A DNA stretch of 17,288 nucleotides from Jimgerdemannia flammicorona (taxonomy: Eukaryota > Mucoromycota > Endogonomycetes > Endogonales > Endogonaceae), in assembly GCA_003990745.1 (NCBI GenBank), contig RBNI01002863.1, positions 1 through 17,288 of the forward strand, given 5' to 3'. Shown here piece after piece: positions 1 to 10,489 of this stretch; position 1 is the stretch's first letter, and each line of letters starts with the position of its first letter. Below the pieces are notes generated by a model. That model had not been told where the DNA came from, did not search any database, and saw only the letters and a program-made list of their open reading frames with translations. The translations under genes were made by a program, and so were the position numbers.

Positions 1-28
<28 letters not shown>
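1..28. repeat. Poly-A homopolymer at window edge
   Basis: An uninterrupted run of 28 A. It touches the window start, so its full length and origin are unknown. Other long A or T runs in this window lie inside introns (2795-2847, 3366-3387, 17098-17129), so such tracts appear common in this genome. Confidence 0.95.
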
Positions 29-33
<5 letters not shown>

Positions 34-1543
34 TGGCCCCTTGTTTCATCTCGGTATCCCTAAGTCATCTCACCATTTGAGCCTCTGTATCCTGTGCCTT
101 CAATCCTGTTTCGGCCATCCGCAAGTATATTGCCAATCGGTTTTCAAGGCGTTTGGTGTAATGACCGTGTTGGTGCGACGTCGTGACCTTTACCGATGGT
201 CTGGCCCCGGTGTCACATCCGCCAAGGGTCTTTGACATACACGTGGTGGAACCATGTGCAAAGCCGCGTGGCGGTGAATTGCTGGGTGGGAGAGGAATTT
301 TAAAAAAATCTCCATCGTTCTTATGGGGTTTGCCAATTGGGTCGCGCTCTCTTGGTAATGTTCCTTCGGAATGCGCGGAACGCGATCCGCCTGCAAAGGA
401 ATGCAAAAGGCCATGGATCGCGCGCTGCGGCCAGTGGGATGGGCCAAAAAAGGAAAATCTTCGCAAACAGGCGCGGTAGTGTGCCTCCCACCTCGTTGTT
501 CGGTTAGCAAACGGGGCAAACCTTGGCGTCATGATGTCATTTGCCATGTTTTGGATTTTTGTCTCGGCTATCTAGGACACCACTGGAACTGGCAGAACTC
601 TTCGATAAAAGGAAATCGCGTGATGCCCAGAAATTTTGTCCTTTAGGAGGGTGACTGCCCGACTTATTGGAAACAACCATAAAAATAAGTTAGCCTGTTG
701 TGAGAGACATCGTTTCGTCCAAAACCAAGATTGTGCAAGCCGTCGTATGGTATCTCGCGTGGCAGAAGCCAGCTATACTGGCTTAAGAAAGGGGTATTAC
801 ACGTGGTCATGCTTGACAGTTCTGGGGTGACGTAAAGGTAATCGAAAGTTATATCCGAGCAACGAACCAATAATTAATAATTAATTCTCGATCAAGATGG
901 TGCTGTACATGCCAAAGCCAGTTGCCATAGTGCTACTAGTATACAGGGTAGCATAGTCAATTAAACAATGACTCAATTACAGCCACCTAGTAAGTATGGT
1001 GAACGGGGAGTTTTTTTTTCTTTTTTCTTTCTTTCTTTCTTTCTTTTCTTTAGTTTGCATATACACGCATTTTTTTTTTAATCTCGGAGATTCGTCCAAA
1101 TTTGGAAATATGCCAGGGTCCAATTTTTAATTTTTTTTCCCCTGCATCGTAATTATTTTTCCAATTTTCTTTCCCTCTCCTATCACAAATCGCAAGCAAG
1201 ACGACTATAACCAGCGTCGCCAGCAAAATAAATGGGCCGAACAGTCACAAGAGCACCAATTTCGGGCACAAATAGGAGCCGCGGTTCCCCTTCCTCCCTT
1301 TTACAAAAACCTGTATTGCACATGCCCCAGGTCTTTGCGAGAGGTTCAGAAAGAAGCCCGCACCTCGTTCTTGCGGAGGGACCAATTTGGGAGTGGAGAC
1401 CGGTTTGTCTTTTGTACATGGTACTACCATAATTATTTAGTTGTACCAATCGAATGTAAACGATGACGTGCCGGTGGCTTTGCTTTGTCCTTGCTCGTTC
1501 TCTCTCTTTTTGCTCTTCCGCAGTTCCGCAGTCAACTACGGCC
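29..1543. other. Non-coding stretch upstream of MIOS; no gene recognised
   Basis: I see no recognisable protein, tRNA or rRNA here. Several open frames of 60-160 codons overlap each other on both strands between 65 and 650, have no familiar motif, and look like chance ORFs. There is an AT-rich patch near 868-884 and a pyrimidine tract at 1011-1051. CACGTG occurs at 240-245 and 800-805. Just before the MIOS start, a pyrimidine-rich run ends in CAG at 1523. With a GTAAAC at 1456 it could form a short 5'-leader intron of about 68 nt, which is an inference. Confidence 0.6.
1011..1051. repeat. T/C microsatellite, (TTTC)n-like
   Basis: A 41-nt stretch made only of T and C, with about five tandem TTTC units in the middle. 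It lies about 490 bp upstream of the MIOS start codon. It is a simple repeat and I see no larger element around it. Confidence 0.9.
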
Positions 1544-2793
1544 ATGTCCTCGTCCAGAACTCACTCTGTCCAGTGGTCTCCTCACCCTGGCCACAACGCT
1601 TTTCTCGTCGGTTCAACTGACTTACGTCTCTATGACTATCAAGAGGTGCTAAATACTACTCCAACAACCTCGTGCTACAGACACGCGCCTTTGTCGCGCC
1701 ATAGACGCGCGTTTCTGACATTCTCTTTCTTCTACCAAGGACGACGAAGGCAAGACCCGCCCGTTCCTGGTGGCCGTCAACTCCGACCTAGCTCTTATGA
1801 AGGTAATCGATTGCTGCCACCTCACCTTCCTTTCAACCTATTTCAATTACCTCTTATCACTATCCTCCGTCCCCCGCAGTGCTTCGACTGGTCACCAGAT
1901 CCCAACTACAAAGATCTCGTAGCTGTCGGCTACACAAACGGCCGCACCGTCCTTGTCCGTATGCACGCCACTTCTTCCTACCACCCTTCCGAACCCAGCC
2001 ACTACTCTCATGCTACTCAGGCCTTCGAAGACGCCATAGCGTCCTCCGTCTCCCCCGGCACTGGAACGCATCCCAACGGCCGTGTGGTGTACCCCAACCC
2101 CCTCACCCCTCGCGGCCTGCACCCAAGCACGAGCACGTCGGCGAGCCCACCTTACCCAGCGCTGAACGTGCGTCACTCACGCGCCTGCAACGTCGTTTCC
2201 TTCTGCCCTCCCCAGCCCCACCTCCTCGCGACGGGCCTGGACAGAGGAAGGGGCGAGGTCAGCCTGATGGTATGGGATGTCAGCCAAGCCCAGGGTAGGA
2301 CTGCGGATCATGCCGCGGCCCCGGTTACGCCTGTAACCGCCGTGCCGCCGGCGCTTAGCGGGGCTGCTTCAGGTGTGTTTGGGCATGGGAGGCCTAGTTG
2401 GGCGGATCGGCCGCCTCTTCTACCATCGGAAGGGTCGGGAGCCAGAACGCCGGGCACGGTGTTAGATTTGGGTGGAGATGGGTTTTTTTCTGGTCAGTAG
2501 GTTGTTCGTACCACGAAGAATGATGTGGGGAGGAGACAAGTTATGAATACTCGCTCATGACCATAACAGAAGAGGGTCAATAATAGGATTAAAATGATTT
2601 TCCTACTGTCATGCGTTCGAAAATAGACCGTTCGCGGTTCGATGTAGGTCAATATATGGGCCCTCGAGTGACCCCTCCTGCGCCAAGGTACGGCTGAATA
2701 CAAATATTCATCATTCGCTCCCTCCTCGTCTTCCTCCTTATCGTATCAACTGTGATTTGTCAGTACTCTGAATCTTTCAAATAATATATTCGC

Positions 2794-2850
<57 letters not shown>

Positions 2851-5800
2851 CTCGGTTTTACATGTTTTCCATCACTCTTCCTACTTTCCTCGAAAACCAA
2901 ATCAGCGCGAGAAAAACCAATGATGATCCGCGCCCGATTCAGCAGTACGGTAATTCGGAACCCGTCATTTCGTGCACATGGGTCCCCACTGGCTCTCCCA
3001 AACTCGTAGCCGGGATGATGAAGTCGGTGAAGATTTACGATTTGCGAGGTGAGGTTCCTCAGCACAATGAGGCCACATCCTCAACTATTTGATTGAAGGG
3101 GTTGAACTGACGCTATGAGTACATTTGCCATGTGATTTTCCCTTGGTCACAGTGGAAAGCACCGCTGCCTCGATCTCTTTCTCGACCAAGGCTGTATACG
3201 GTATCAATGTGGATCCATTCCATACGCACCGGTTTGCATCCTACACTGAGGAGGGTGCGGTGAATATTTGGGACATGAGGAAGACGTCGGAGGCAATATC
3301 CTTTCTATGGAATTTTGTGTGTGTTATGATTGGCTTGGGGTCTTCGAGCGCGTCTTTTCCCTCCCTTTTTTTTTTTTTTTTTTTTTTAACCTTCTCAGCC
3401 GTGGAAGCCGATTGTCGATGTTTTACTGTTGTCATAATTACACCTTAACCACCTCTCCTCCATTCCTCTCCTACTTCACGTTTTAACCATCAGCGCCGAT
3501 ATCATCCGTGCGTCCGCCACCGTAGGTCTCTCCCGCATCGCCTTCTCTCCAACTCGTTCCGGCCTCCTTGCTACCCTCTCCAGGGATGCTCGCGTCGTCT
3601 GCCTCTGGGACATCCAAGAGAGCTTCCCACGATCCTCCCAACTATCCAATGCATCTTTCCTGTCCGCCACGCAGCGCGCGGCCGCCGCCACCGGCGCCGC
3701 CGGCGGTGGGACCAACCCGCCGTCAACCTTTTCAACTGCGGCGACCGGAGTCGCCATCCCCTCTGGAATGGTGTACTCGGGCTTGAATATGGGTATAAAC
3801 CTGCAGGTCAGCCCGGGCGCGATGGGGACTGTGTTGGTCAGCCCGGGCGTTGTTGGTGGGTCAGACATGGAACGAGGCGCGTCGAATACGGGAAGCGGGA
3901 TGAGCGCGGACTCGAGTTCCGGGGAGGAGGATGCGTCTGATACACTGGTGTTGTGGAAGTCTAGGAAAAGTACGTTTGTATTCGAAGGCACAAAATTGGA
4001 TCTTGCTTCGTGTTTGGGCCGAGAGATACGCCCTATTAATTGACCACCCAACCTTTGCACTGATAGCACAACCATCCAGCAAAATCCTCTCTTCCTTTGC
4101 TTGGATGCCGCACTCGTCCACCCAGTCTGCCAACTCGGCCTCCGTCCATCGTCTCATCTCCGTCAACAAGGATGGCTTCATCGAAGCCGTCCGTCTTCAA
4201 GAGGCGCCGAAATTCTCGTGGGAACCCACGGGCAATATCTTGCTCACGGGCGGAGGCGGTCTCGAGATACACGGCACATACCACTCGCCTCCGAGCGCCT
4301 CTACCGCCAATGACGCTGATCAGACACATACCGGCGCCGGATCCCTCAACAACGACGTCCCACTCGGTTACCAGCGGGCCGCGTTGCGCAAGCAGAATCT
4401 TTTGATCCCAAGGAGTATGAGTGGCACGTCATTCTTGCGGGTCGGGTCGCAGCAACAGGATCCGAGCTTTTTGAGATTGAGCACGTCCCTGCAAACGAAC
4501 AGTACCTCGACCACAGATAATAGCACCGGAGGCCCTACCCCGTTGGCGCGAAATGGGGTCTTCTATCATCGGCCCGGGGAGCTGCAACAGCGAAGGGCGA
4601 ATCAGCCGTCGATGTTGTCGAAGCCGATGCATTTGGATATAGGGCATGGCAGGCTTGGGGGCGCGAGGCCCGAGCGAGCGGCGGATGATGTGATTGTGTA
4701 TGTGGAGGGATCGACGTTGATTAAAGAGTTGCAGATGGATATGTCGGTTGTGATGAAGGGGCGGGCGACAAATGACTACTCGATGGATGTAGGTGCTGAT
4801 TGGTTGTGTGGAGGTTCGTTTATATCTAATTCGAAGGATGTATTCACTTATACTCATTGTTCCGTTCCATCGTACCGACAGTGCGAGACAAATCAAAAAA
4901 AACTGAAGTATCATCGAAAGCTGTCGGAGCTCTGGTCATGGATGGCACGTACGTAGGCTACTTTTTCGGTTTCCGTTGCTTCGTTCCCCCCCCCTTTTTT
5001 TTTTTATTTTATTTTTTTTAATACCCCATTCCCCGTTCCGTCATACCTAGAGTCCGAACACCTAGCATCGGAAACCAAGACACATACTGGCGCTGTTGAT
5101 TACAGTTTCCAGGGCATTCACGCCGTGTGGATGGGCTCAAACAGTACGTCACAATAAGGACACGCGGCATCGACCTTGTGTTGTGAATATCTCATGTATC
5201 TGACATCATCTACTCTTCTCAATACTCGTTGCAGCCGCTTCTCAGAACCACAAAAAGGTCTCTCCTCTTTCCACCCCCAAAACCACATCACCCCTTACTC
5301 GCCCACTCGTCCATCAACCCGCCCACGTGAATATTTCATTGCAGGAATCCACCTCCTCATCGTCATCGTCGACAGGAACCTCGGCCACGCTGGATCAGAA
5401 TGCCGCCGCTGCCTTGAACCTTGGTCGTGGAACGTCCAATGTGTCGCCCGATGATGAGCTTGAGATCGTGCCAACGGCACGCCAGGCGCAGCGAAGGCTG
5501 GCGCTGTGGATGTGTGGGTTCGGGTTTACAAAGACCCAGCTGGAAGTGGAGTTGGGAAAGTATGTTAGCTTGATAATGAGTCTGTGAAGGGACTTGTTCA
5601 GAGTGGTCTCCTGACCTGTTTACTACGATCTGATAATCAACAATAATCGAGGATTGAAACTCCCCGGCTTTGTTATTTCCTTCTAGCCTGGAAGAAAGCG
5701 GTGAAAATGAAAAGGCGGCCGGTTGGGCTTTATTCAGTGGGCAGACGGAACGAGCCATCAAGGCGTTGAATAACAGTTCGGGTTTGTTATCAACTTAGGA

Positions 5801-7373
5801 GACTGTTTCTTTTTTTTCTTTTTTTTTCCCTGATACTTTCATCTTAATCAAACCTATGTCGACTTTGATTCAACTTCGCCAAAATGGGTTCCTTTAGACC
5901 AGTCCCGCAAGCTCATGTCGGCTGCCTTGGCAGGCTACCAGAACAACACGAGCCAGGCAAAGGATGGCAATGGCGACACGTTATGGCAGAACCTTGCCCG
6001 CTCCATGGCTAATGACCTAAAAGATGATCCTTACCTGCGAACCATGTTTGCATACCTGGCTTCAGATGACTGGGATGTCGTGCTTGGGGAGAAGCAGTTG
6101 TCGCTCAGGGAGCGGGTTGCGGTTGCGTTGAGGGTGTTGACCGATGATGAGGTGAGAAGGCGCGAGGTCTCGCGAAAGACAATGCGATAGCTAAATTGTG
6201 TTCTGAGTGGGCTCTTGAATTAACTATGACTGTTGACGTATACTTGCTTTCTTCTGTATCTCGTGCTTCACGAATCGTCTGCTCTACCACAGTTGACAGT
6301 ATATGTGGAGAATCTGGTGCGGCAAGTGGTAGCGGAGGGAGATATTGAAGGCCTATTCCTCACTGGCTTGACAAAGGAAGGGGTTGACTTGTTTGAACAA
6401 TATGTGAACAGTACGGATGACATTCAGACAGCGGCTTTGGCGCTTAGCTTCTGCGTGCCGAGTAAGTTCCAGGACAGGAGAGTCGATGAATGGGTTGAAA
6501 GGTAATACAAGTCCGAAAAGAAGAAGGGTAACCATTTGGCTGGGCTGGCGAACCTTCAATGATTGTTGGTCGCTTATTTCTGAAGCCTCATACATCCATT
6601 TCCCATTTATCGTACGGCCCGCTCTTTCTCTACTATTGCCCAATCAAACAGCTATCGCCTGCTCCTTGACCGCTGGCAACTCTACCACACACGCGCACGC
6701 TTTGACATCGAACGCGGCAAGCGTTATGGGCCTACGCCAGGAGCTGCAGCCGAGATCACCCCGTCGCAAGTCTATGTTCAATGTAGGTTTTGCGCTCAAT
6801 CTCTGGCCCACAGCGTACAGATTCAGAATGTGAGGAATAGAGATGGCCGTCGCATCATGGTGCAGGCGAATGTCAACCCAAATGCGGGTGGCAGAAAGAA
6901 GGTGCGTGATCTGTTCTTTATATTCACAGCATTCCGCTCAAAAAATTCGGCGTTTCGCTAATTGAAAATCGTTTGCCAAACATAGTCTACTGTCTGCCCG
7001 AGCTGCTCCAAACCGTTACCACGTTGTGCGCTATGCCTCCTTAATTTAGGAACACCCACCGACTCGCTCAGACAGACGATGGCAACCAATGGAGTACAAG
7101 CGGGTAAGCAATTGTTCCGTGGCAAACAACCTTCATAGCGACACCACAATTGGCGTACAAGAGGACCGAATGCATCTACGGCAATGACTCATCCGCGCGA
7201 AACGTGCTTTCACACGAAAATCTCGATCCGCAGATCCCTCGGGGTTCGATCTCTGGTTCACGTGGTGCCAAACGTGTCGTCATGGTGGCCATGCAATCCA
7301 CATGCGTCAATGGTTTGAGGAACACCAACAGTGTCCCGTCAGCGACTGTTCGTGCCGATGCCAGTATTTATGA
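1544..7373 (+). CDS. SEA4: MIOS/Sea4, GATOR2 (SEACAT) WD40-RING subunit, 18 exons
   Basis: Scaffold subunit of GATOR2/SEACAT, which antagonises GATOR1 to keep TORC1 active at the vacuole. Proposed exons: 1544-1645, 1740-1802, 1880-2496, 2906-3048, 3153-3316, 3399-3430, 3494-3969, 4067-4788, 4882-4948, 5051-5143, 5235-5257, 5345-5559, 5687-5781, 5898-6151, 6293-6501, 6652-6901, 6986-7103, 7234-7373. They sum to 3783 nt in one frame, about 1260 aa. The N-terminal propeller shows MIOS blocks such as [38 protein letters not shown] and [13 protein letters not shown]. The middle has [13 protein letters not shown]. The C-terminus has zinc-binding pairs: [21 protein letters not shown], then [14 protein letters not shown] and [10 protein letters not shown]. 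Human MIOS is 875 aa, and the extra length is low-complexity insertions. The junctions around 2496/2906 and 3316/3399/3430 are the least certain. The start at 1544 matches the MIOS N-terminus. An in-frame ATG at 1463 would add a hydrophobic leader and is less likely. Confidence 0.95.
2795..2847 (+). repeat. 53-nt poly-A tract inside MIOS intron 3
   Basis: A run of 53 A within the longest proposed MIOS intron (2497-2905), about 60 nt before the proposed acceptor. It may be a simple homopolymer or the tail of an old retroposed insert. I found no clear target-site duplication around it. Confidence 0.9.
3366..3387. repeat. 22-nt poly-T in MIOS intron 5
   Basis: An uninterrupted T run just before the proposed acceptor ending at 3398. 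It could serve as an extended polypyrimidine tract. Confidence 0.9.
3806..3849 (+). repeat. Two 14-bp direct repeats, 30 nt apart, in MIOS exon 7
   Basis: GGTCAGCCCGGGCG occurs at 3806-3819 and again at 3836-3849. The 30-nt offset keeps the frame, so the protein carries two copies of VSPG ten residues apart. They lie within an Ala/Gly/Ser-rich insertion (about 3640-3940) in the WD40 region that human MIOS lacks. This fits growth of the insertion by tandem duplication. Confidence 0.85.
5258..5344 (+). other. 87-nt GT-AG segment in MIOS: short intron or retained coding (exitron-like)
   Basis: The segment starts GTCTCT and ends TTGCAG. It is an exact multiple of three and has no stop in the MIOS frame. 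Splicing it out leaves a 23-nt exon (5235-5257). Keeping it adds 29 Ser/Thr/Pro-rich residues ahead of an equally Ser-rich stretch. Both readings are consistent, so the exon 11/12 boundary is unresolved. Confidence 0.6.
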
Positions 7374-8137
7374 GGATGGATCTGGCCGTGTCATTGTTCA
7401 ACTGTGATTGTTGGGGGAAGCCATAGTCGAATATTATAAGTGATCGTAACGGTGTATCTGATCTTTTTGTGTTAAAAGTGACAATTAGGTTCAATACTTC
7501 GTATCTCGAAGTCAACAAATTACAAATCAGCTAAATCATTTTTGTCATATTACAATAATACACATCTCCATTCTGATTATTAGCAACTCGGCCTAGAGAG
7601 AAGACACTGGTAATTTTACGGCGCGGACAACAAAAACAGGAAAAGGAGGGCAATGAGATCCATTTCATCCATCTTGCTGTGTTTTTCATGGATCAGATAA
7701 ATTTGGTCGAAGGCTATTAAGGAGGTGAGCCCTCATACTTCATAGAGGATATCGAAAGGTAGAATAGAGCGGGAAAACATTCCACCGAAGGAATCAAACA
7801 AAAGAGTGAGATTTTTTCAAGGATATCTACAAATGCAATGGTCAAGATCAAAGAATGGAGTGTGGGGACGAAGAGTACGTCAAGAAAATGAAGCCAAGAT
7901 TGATTATATAACGGACACATGAAAACATTAGTGTACATAGTTGATATACGTGCAAGAATCGATAACCAGAACGGAAGAGGGAAGAAGAAAAATGGAGAGA
8001 GAACAGAATCGCATGAAAGTCCACAAACCAACGCTGATCTGCGTCTCAACCCTACGCCATTCTTTTCAGCGTATCAAAGTGGCAGAGATGGAGAAAAGGA
8101 TAAAGAAAAATTGTCCGCGCAACCGCTACGCATTAAT
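7374..8137. other. Convergent intergenic region between MIOS and the Rab7-like gene
   Basis: These 764 bp separate two stop codons facing each other, so the region should hold both 3' UTRs. Composition turns AT-rich soon after the MIOS stop (7420-7570). An open frame on the minus strand (7717-8049) is rich in Phe and Leu, has no recognisable domain, and is probably chance. I see no RNA gene or repeat. Confidence 0.7.
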
Positions 8138-9105
8138 CTACCACGCACAGCAGCCTTTGTTCCCGCCGCTGCTCGCACCCCCCCTATATCCATAAGGCCC
8201 ATCATAATTAATGGCGAATGCGCCATTTGATCTCCTTCCGCTACCGGGTATGTCCCCGTTCGTCATGTCCAGTTCCATTTGAGGCACCTTCACCATCCTC
8301 GCGATGTGCGTGAACGCCTCCTCAACACCCGTGCCATCCTTGGCCGAGGCTTCGAAACATGGTATCGCCGGACCTGTACGCGGGGAGTACTGTTGCGACC
8401 AGGCCTTGGCTTGGCGTCGGGAGACGACGCGGTCATCGAGGTCGATTTTGTTGCCGATGAGGATGAAGGGAAAGTCGGGGGGTGAGGAGCTGTGGTCATA
8501 GGGAATCGAGGATTGTTTGAGGAATTCGGAGCGCCAGTGATCTAGATATTGCCAAGAAGGTATTGAGTAGCGGATATTTCGGGCGATTTTTGTGAAGAAT
8601 GATGTATCATATACCAACGGGAACTTCAAAGCAGATCGATATTATGTTCAGAACGTACCCAGATGCGAGAAAGTGACAAAATTGTTCACATCGTAAACTA
8701 GAACGCAGGCGTCCGCCCCTCGGTAGTAGGCCACCCCTAACGATTGGAAGCGCTCTTGGCCTGCGGTGTCCCAGATCTGAAGCATGACCTTCTTGCCTTC
8801 TTCTGTGCGTACCTCTTTGGTAATGAAGTCGGCGCCGATTGTGGCCTTGTACGCATTTGTGAAGCGTTTGTGAATGAACTGATGAAAAAGGGGAAAACAT
8901 TGGTAAGTGGCAAGCTTTTTCTTCAGGCAAGCTGCAGTAGGTGGTGACGTTCACCTGATTTCGGAGGCATGTCTGAGTACGAGAGTTAGGAAAGAAGTTA
9001 GAATCGTCATGACACAGGCTCGGATCGAGTGAGAAGGGCAAGTGGGGGTACCTTGCCTACACCGCCATCGCCGATGATGACAACCTTGAGAATGTCTTTT
9101 GGCAT
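8138..9105 (-). CDS. RAB7: Rab7/Ypt7-like small GTPase, 4 exons
   Basis: Small GTPase of the Rab7 group, which controls fusion at late endosomes and vacuoles. Exons on the minus strand: 9105-9052, 8973-8956 (18-nt microexon), 8878-8659, 8541-8138, giving 231 aa. Visible motifs: P-loop GDGGVGKT (12-19), Rab7-type switch I KATIGADF (35-42), WDTAGQE (60-66), [17 protein letters not shown] (128-131) and SAK (163-165). The intron after codon 18 cuts the P-loop between Lys and Thr, and the microexon restores it as TCLRNQ. Two points are atypical for Rab7: GDGG rather than GDSG, and a long Gly-rich tail ending CCAW instead of CxC. Two adjacent cysteines should still allow prenylation. Rab7 assignment rests on switch I and the surrounding blocks. 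It may be a paralogue rather than the main Ypt7. Confidence 0.93.
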
Positions 9106-9226
9106 TAGAAAAGAGGACTCGGTTTTGTTATTCGCTCTGCTGACCCTTTTCAATATGACGTAATAAGCCACCGCCGGCCCACGTGCACTCGCAACGCCGA
9201 CGCGAGGCACCACTTCGACACGAACC
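9106..9226. promoter_or_regulatory. 121-bp divergent promoter between Rab7-like gene and NAT9
   Basis: The two start codons (9105 minus, 9227 plus) face away from each other, only 121 bp apart, so the genes must share promoter space. A CACGTG E-box sits at 9180-9185, 42 bp before the NAT9 start. Its role is inference only, since CACGTG also occurs several times elsewhere in the window. Confidence 0.7.
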
Positions 9227-10489
9227 ATGCGTGCAAACGAGAATCTCATCCTCGTATGTACTTGCCGTCCACCTTTGTTCTTCGAAAAACCGAAAATGCT
9301 CTGTTATCGTTGTGTTCATAAAAAGACGTTTTTGCATTCAGATTGGCAGCAAGGTCATCCTGGTAAGCATTTGAAGTAGGAACAGGTAACATGCCATTAT
9401 ATCATAATTGACCAAGAGGATTTTGGGTCGGAAATAGGTGCCCTATAAGACAGACCATGTTCCTCAATACCATAAGTGGATGAAGTCACCATTCCTGCAA
9501 GGTGGGAATCAGAAGCGTCTGCGCTCGACCCGGCTCAAATTTAACCTTCATGTTTTGGTAAAGATCCTTCTTGCTTACGCCACGTACCTTCCAAGCAGAA
9601 ATGACGGCCTCCGAGCCGCTTACGTTGGAGGAGGAGTTTGAGATGCAGCGAACCTGGCACACGGACGATGATAGTATCCGATCCGTTCCATGTTGTTAAC
9701 AGTCTCGCATGCGATCGAGCAATTCGCCGGATCTGATGTTTTTCTCTTAATTGAAACTGATACGATTTGCTCTTTCCCAATTAGAATGCACCTTCATCGT
9801 GCTGGCGCGACCGCCAAACCTCGCCGCCGACGAGCTCACAGTTTCTGCGATAAAGGCACATGCAAGTAATGACGCGAGTGACACTCTGTTCCCCTACCAC
9901 GCCGATCCATTTGACTATTGGCTAACAGTCCTGTGAACCACCCATCTTCTCTTGACAGAGATGATCGGCGACGTCAACCTCTTTCTTAATCACCCGGACG
10001 ATGACCGCTCGTTCGCTGAAATCGAGATCATGATTGCGGAGGAGGCATACCGACGCGGGGGAAGGGGATCGGAGGCGCTTAAGATTATGATGGGATACGG
10101 TGAGCGTCGGGATCGGGGATGAGTTGAACTGTTTGGTTCCTGTCGAGTCGAGGAGTTTGTCGATCGCAAAACACGTCCATCTGCCGCTTATATCACCGTC
10201 TTTGTTTCTTCTTCCTTCTGCCTTCAATTGTTCTGACCACTTCCACAAAGCACTAACCCGCCTAGACATCGCCACTTTCCAAGCCAAGATTTCGTACACA
10301 AACATGCCCAGCGTCGACCTGTTCACGCGGGGCCTCGGATTCACGCAAATTTCGGAGTCGGAGGTCTTCCAGGAGAGAACATTCGAGTGGAGCCTCAAGG
10401 TACCGGAGGAGGGTGAGAAGGTGAAGGAGGTGAGGGACGAGGTTCTGCGTGGGTGGGGTCAGGTGGTGCAGCGGAGGTGGGATGAGTGA
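9227..10489 (+). CDS. NAT9: NAT9-like GNAT N-acetyltransferase, 7 exons
   Basis: Member of the NAT9 family of GCN5-related acetyltransferases. The animal proteins are linked to microtubule stability, and the fungal role is unclear. Exons: 9227-9253, 9342-9362 (21-nt microexon), 9438-9501, 9599-9673, 9785-9865, 9959-10099, 10251-10489; about 215 aa, against 207 in human NAT9. Alignable blocks: N-terminal MRANENLILIGSKVILVPY, then VPQYHKWMKS, MTASEPLTLEEEFEMQ, KCTFIVL, MIGDVNLFL, EIEIMIAEEAYRRGGRGSEA and FQAKISYTNMPSV. The acetyl-CoA-binding loop (RxxGxG) is RRGGRG. All junctions keep phase. The exon 5 donor is ambiguous: GTAATG at 9866 or GTGACA at 9878, which differ by four residues. The gene is transcribed away from the Rab7-like gene from a shared short promoter. 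Confidence 0.95.

Noticed and set aside
65..547. 160-codon open frame on the minus strand, with overlapping open frames on the other strand
   Set aside because: No recognisable domain, multiple overlapping frames are equally open, and no splice-linked continuation is seen.
1463..1543. In-frame upstream ATG of MIOS adding 27 residues
   Set aside because: It would add a hydrophobic leader unexpected for a cytosolic WD40 protein, and the stretch looks like a pyrimidine tract ending in CAG.
2636..2646. tRNA box-B-like GGTTCGATGTA
   Set aside because: No box A or cloverleaf can be folded around it, so it is not a tRNA gene. It is kept only as a weak hint of a SINE.
7717..8049. 110-codon minus-strand open frame rich in Phe and Leu
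   Set aside because: It lies in the 3' region of the Rab7-like gene and its composition mirrors purine-rich DNA on the other strand. No domain is recognised.
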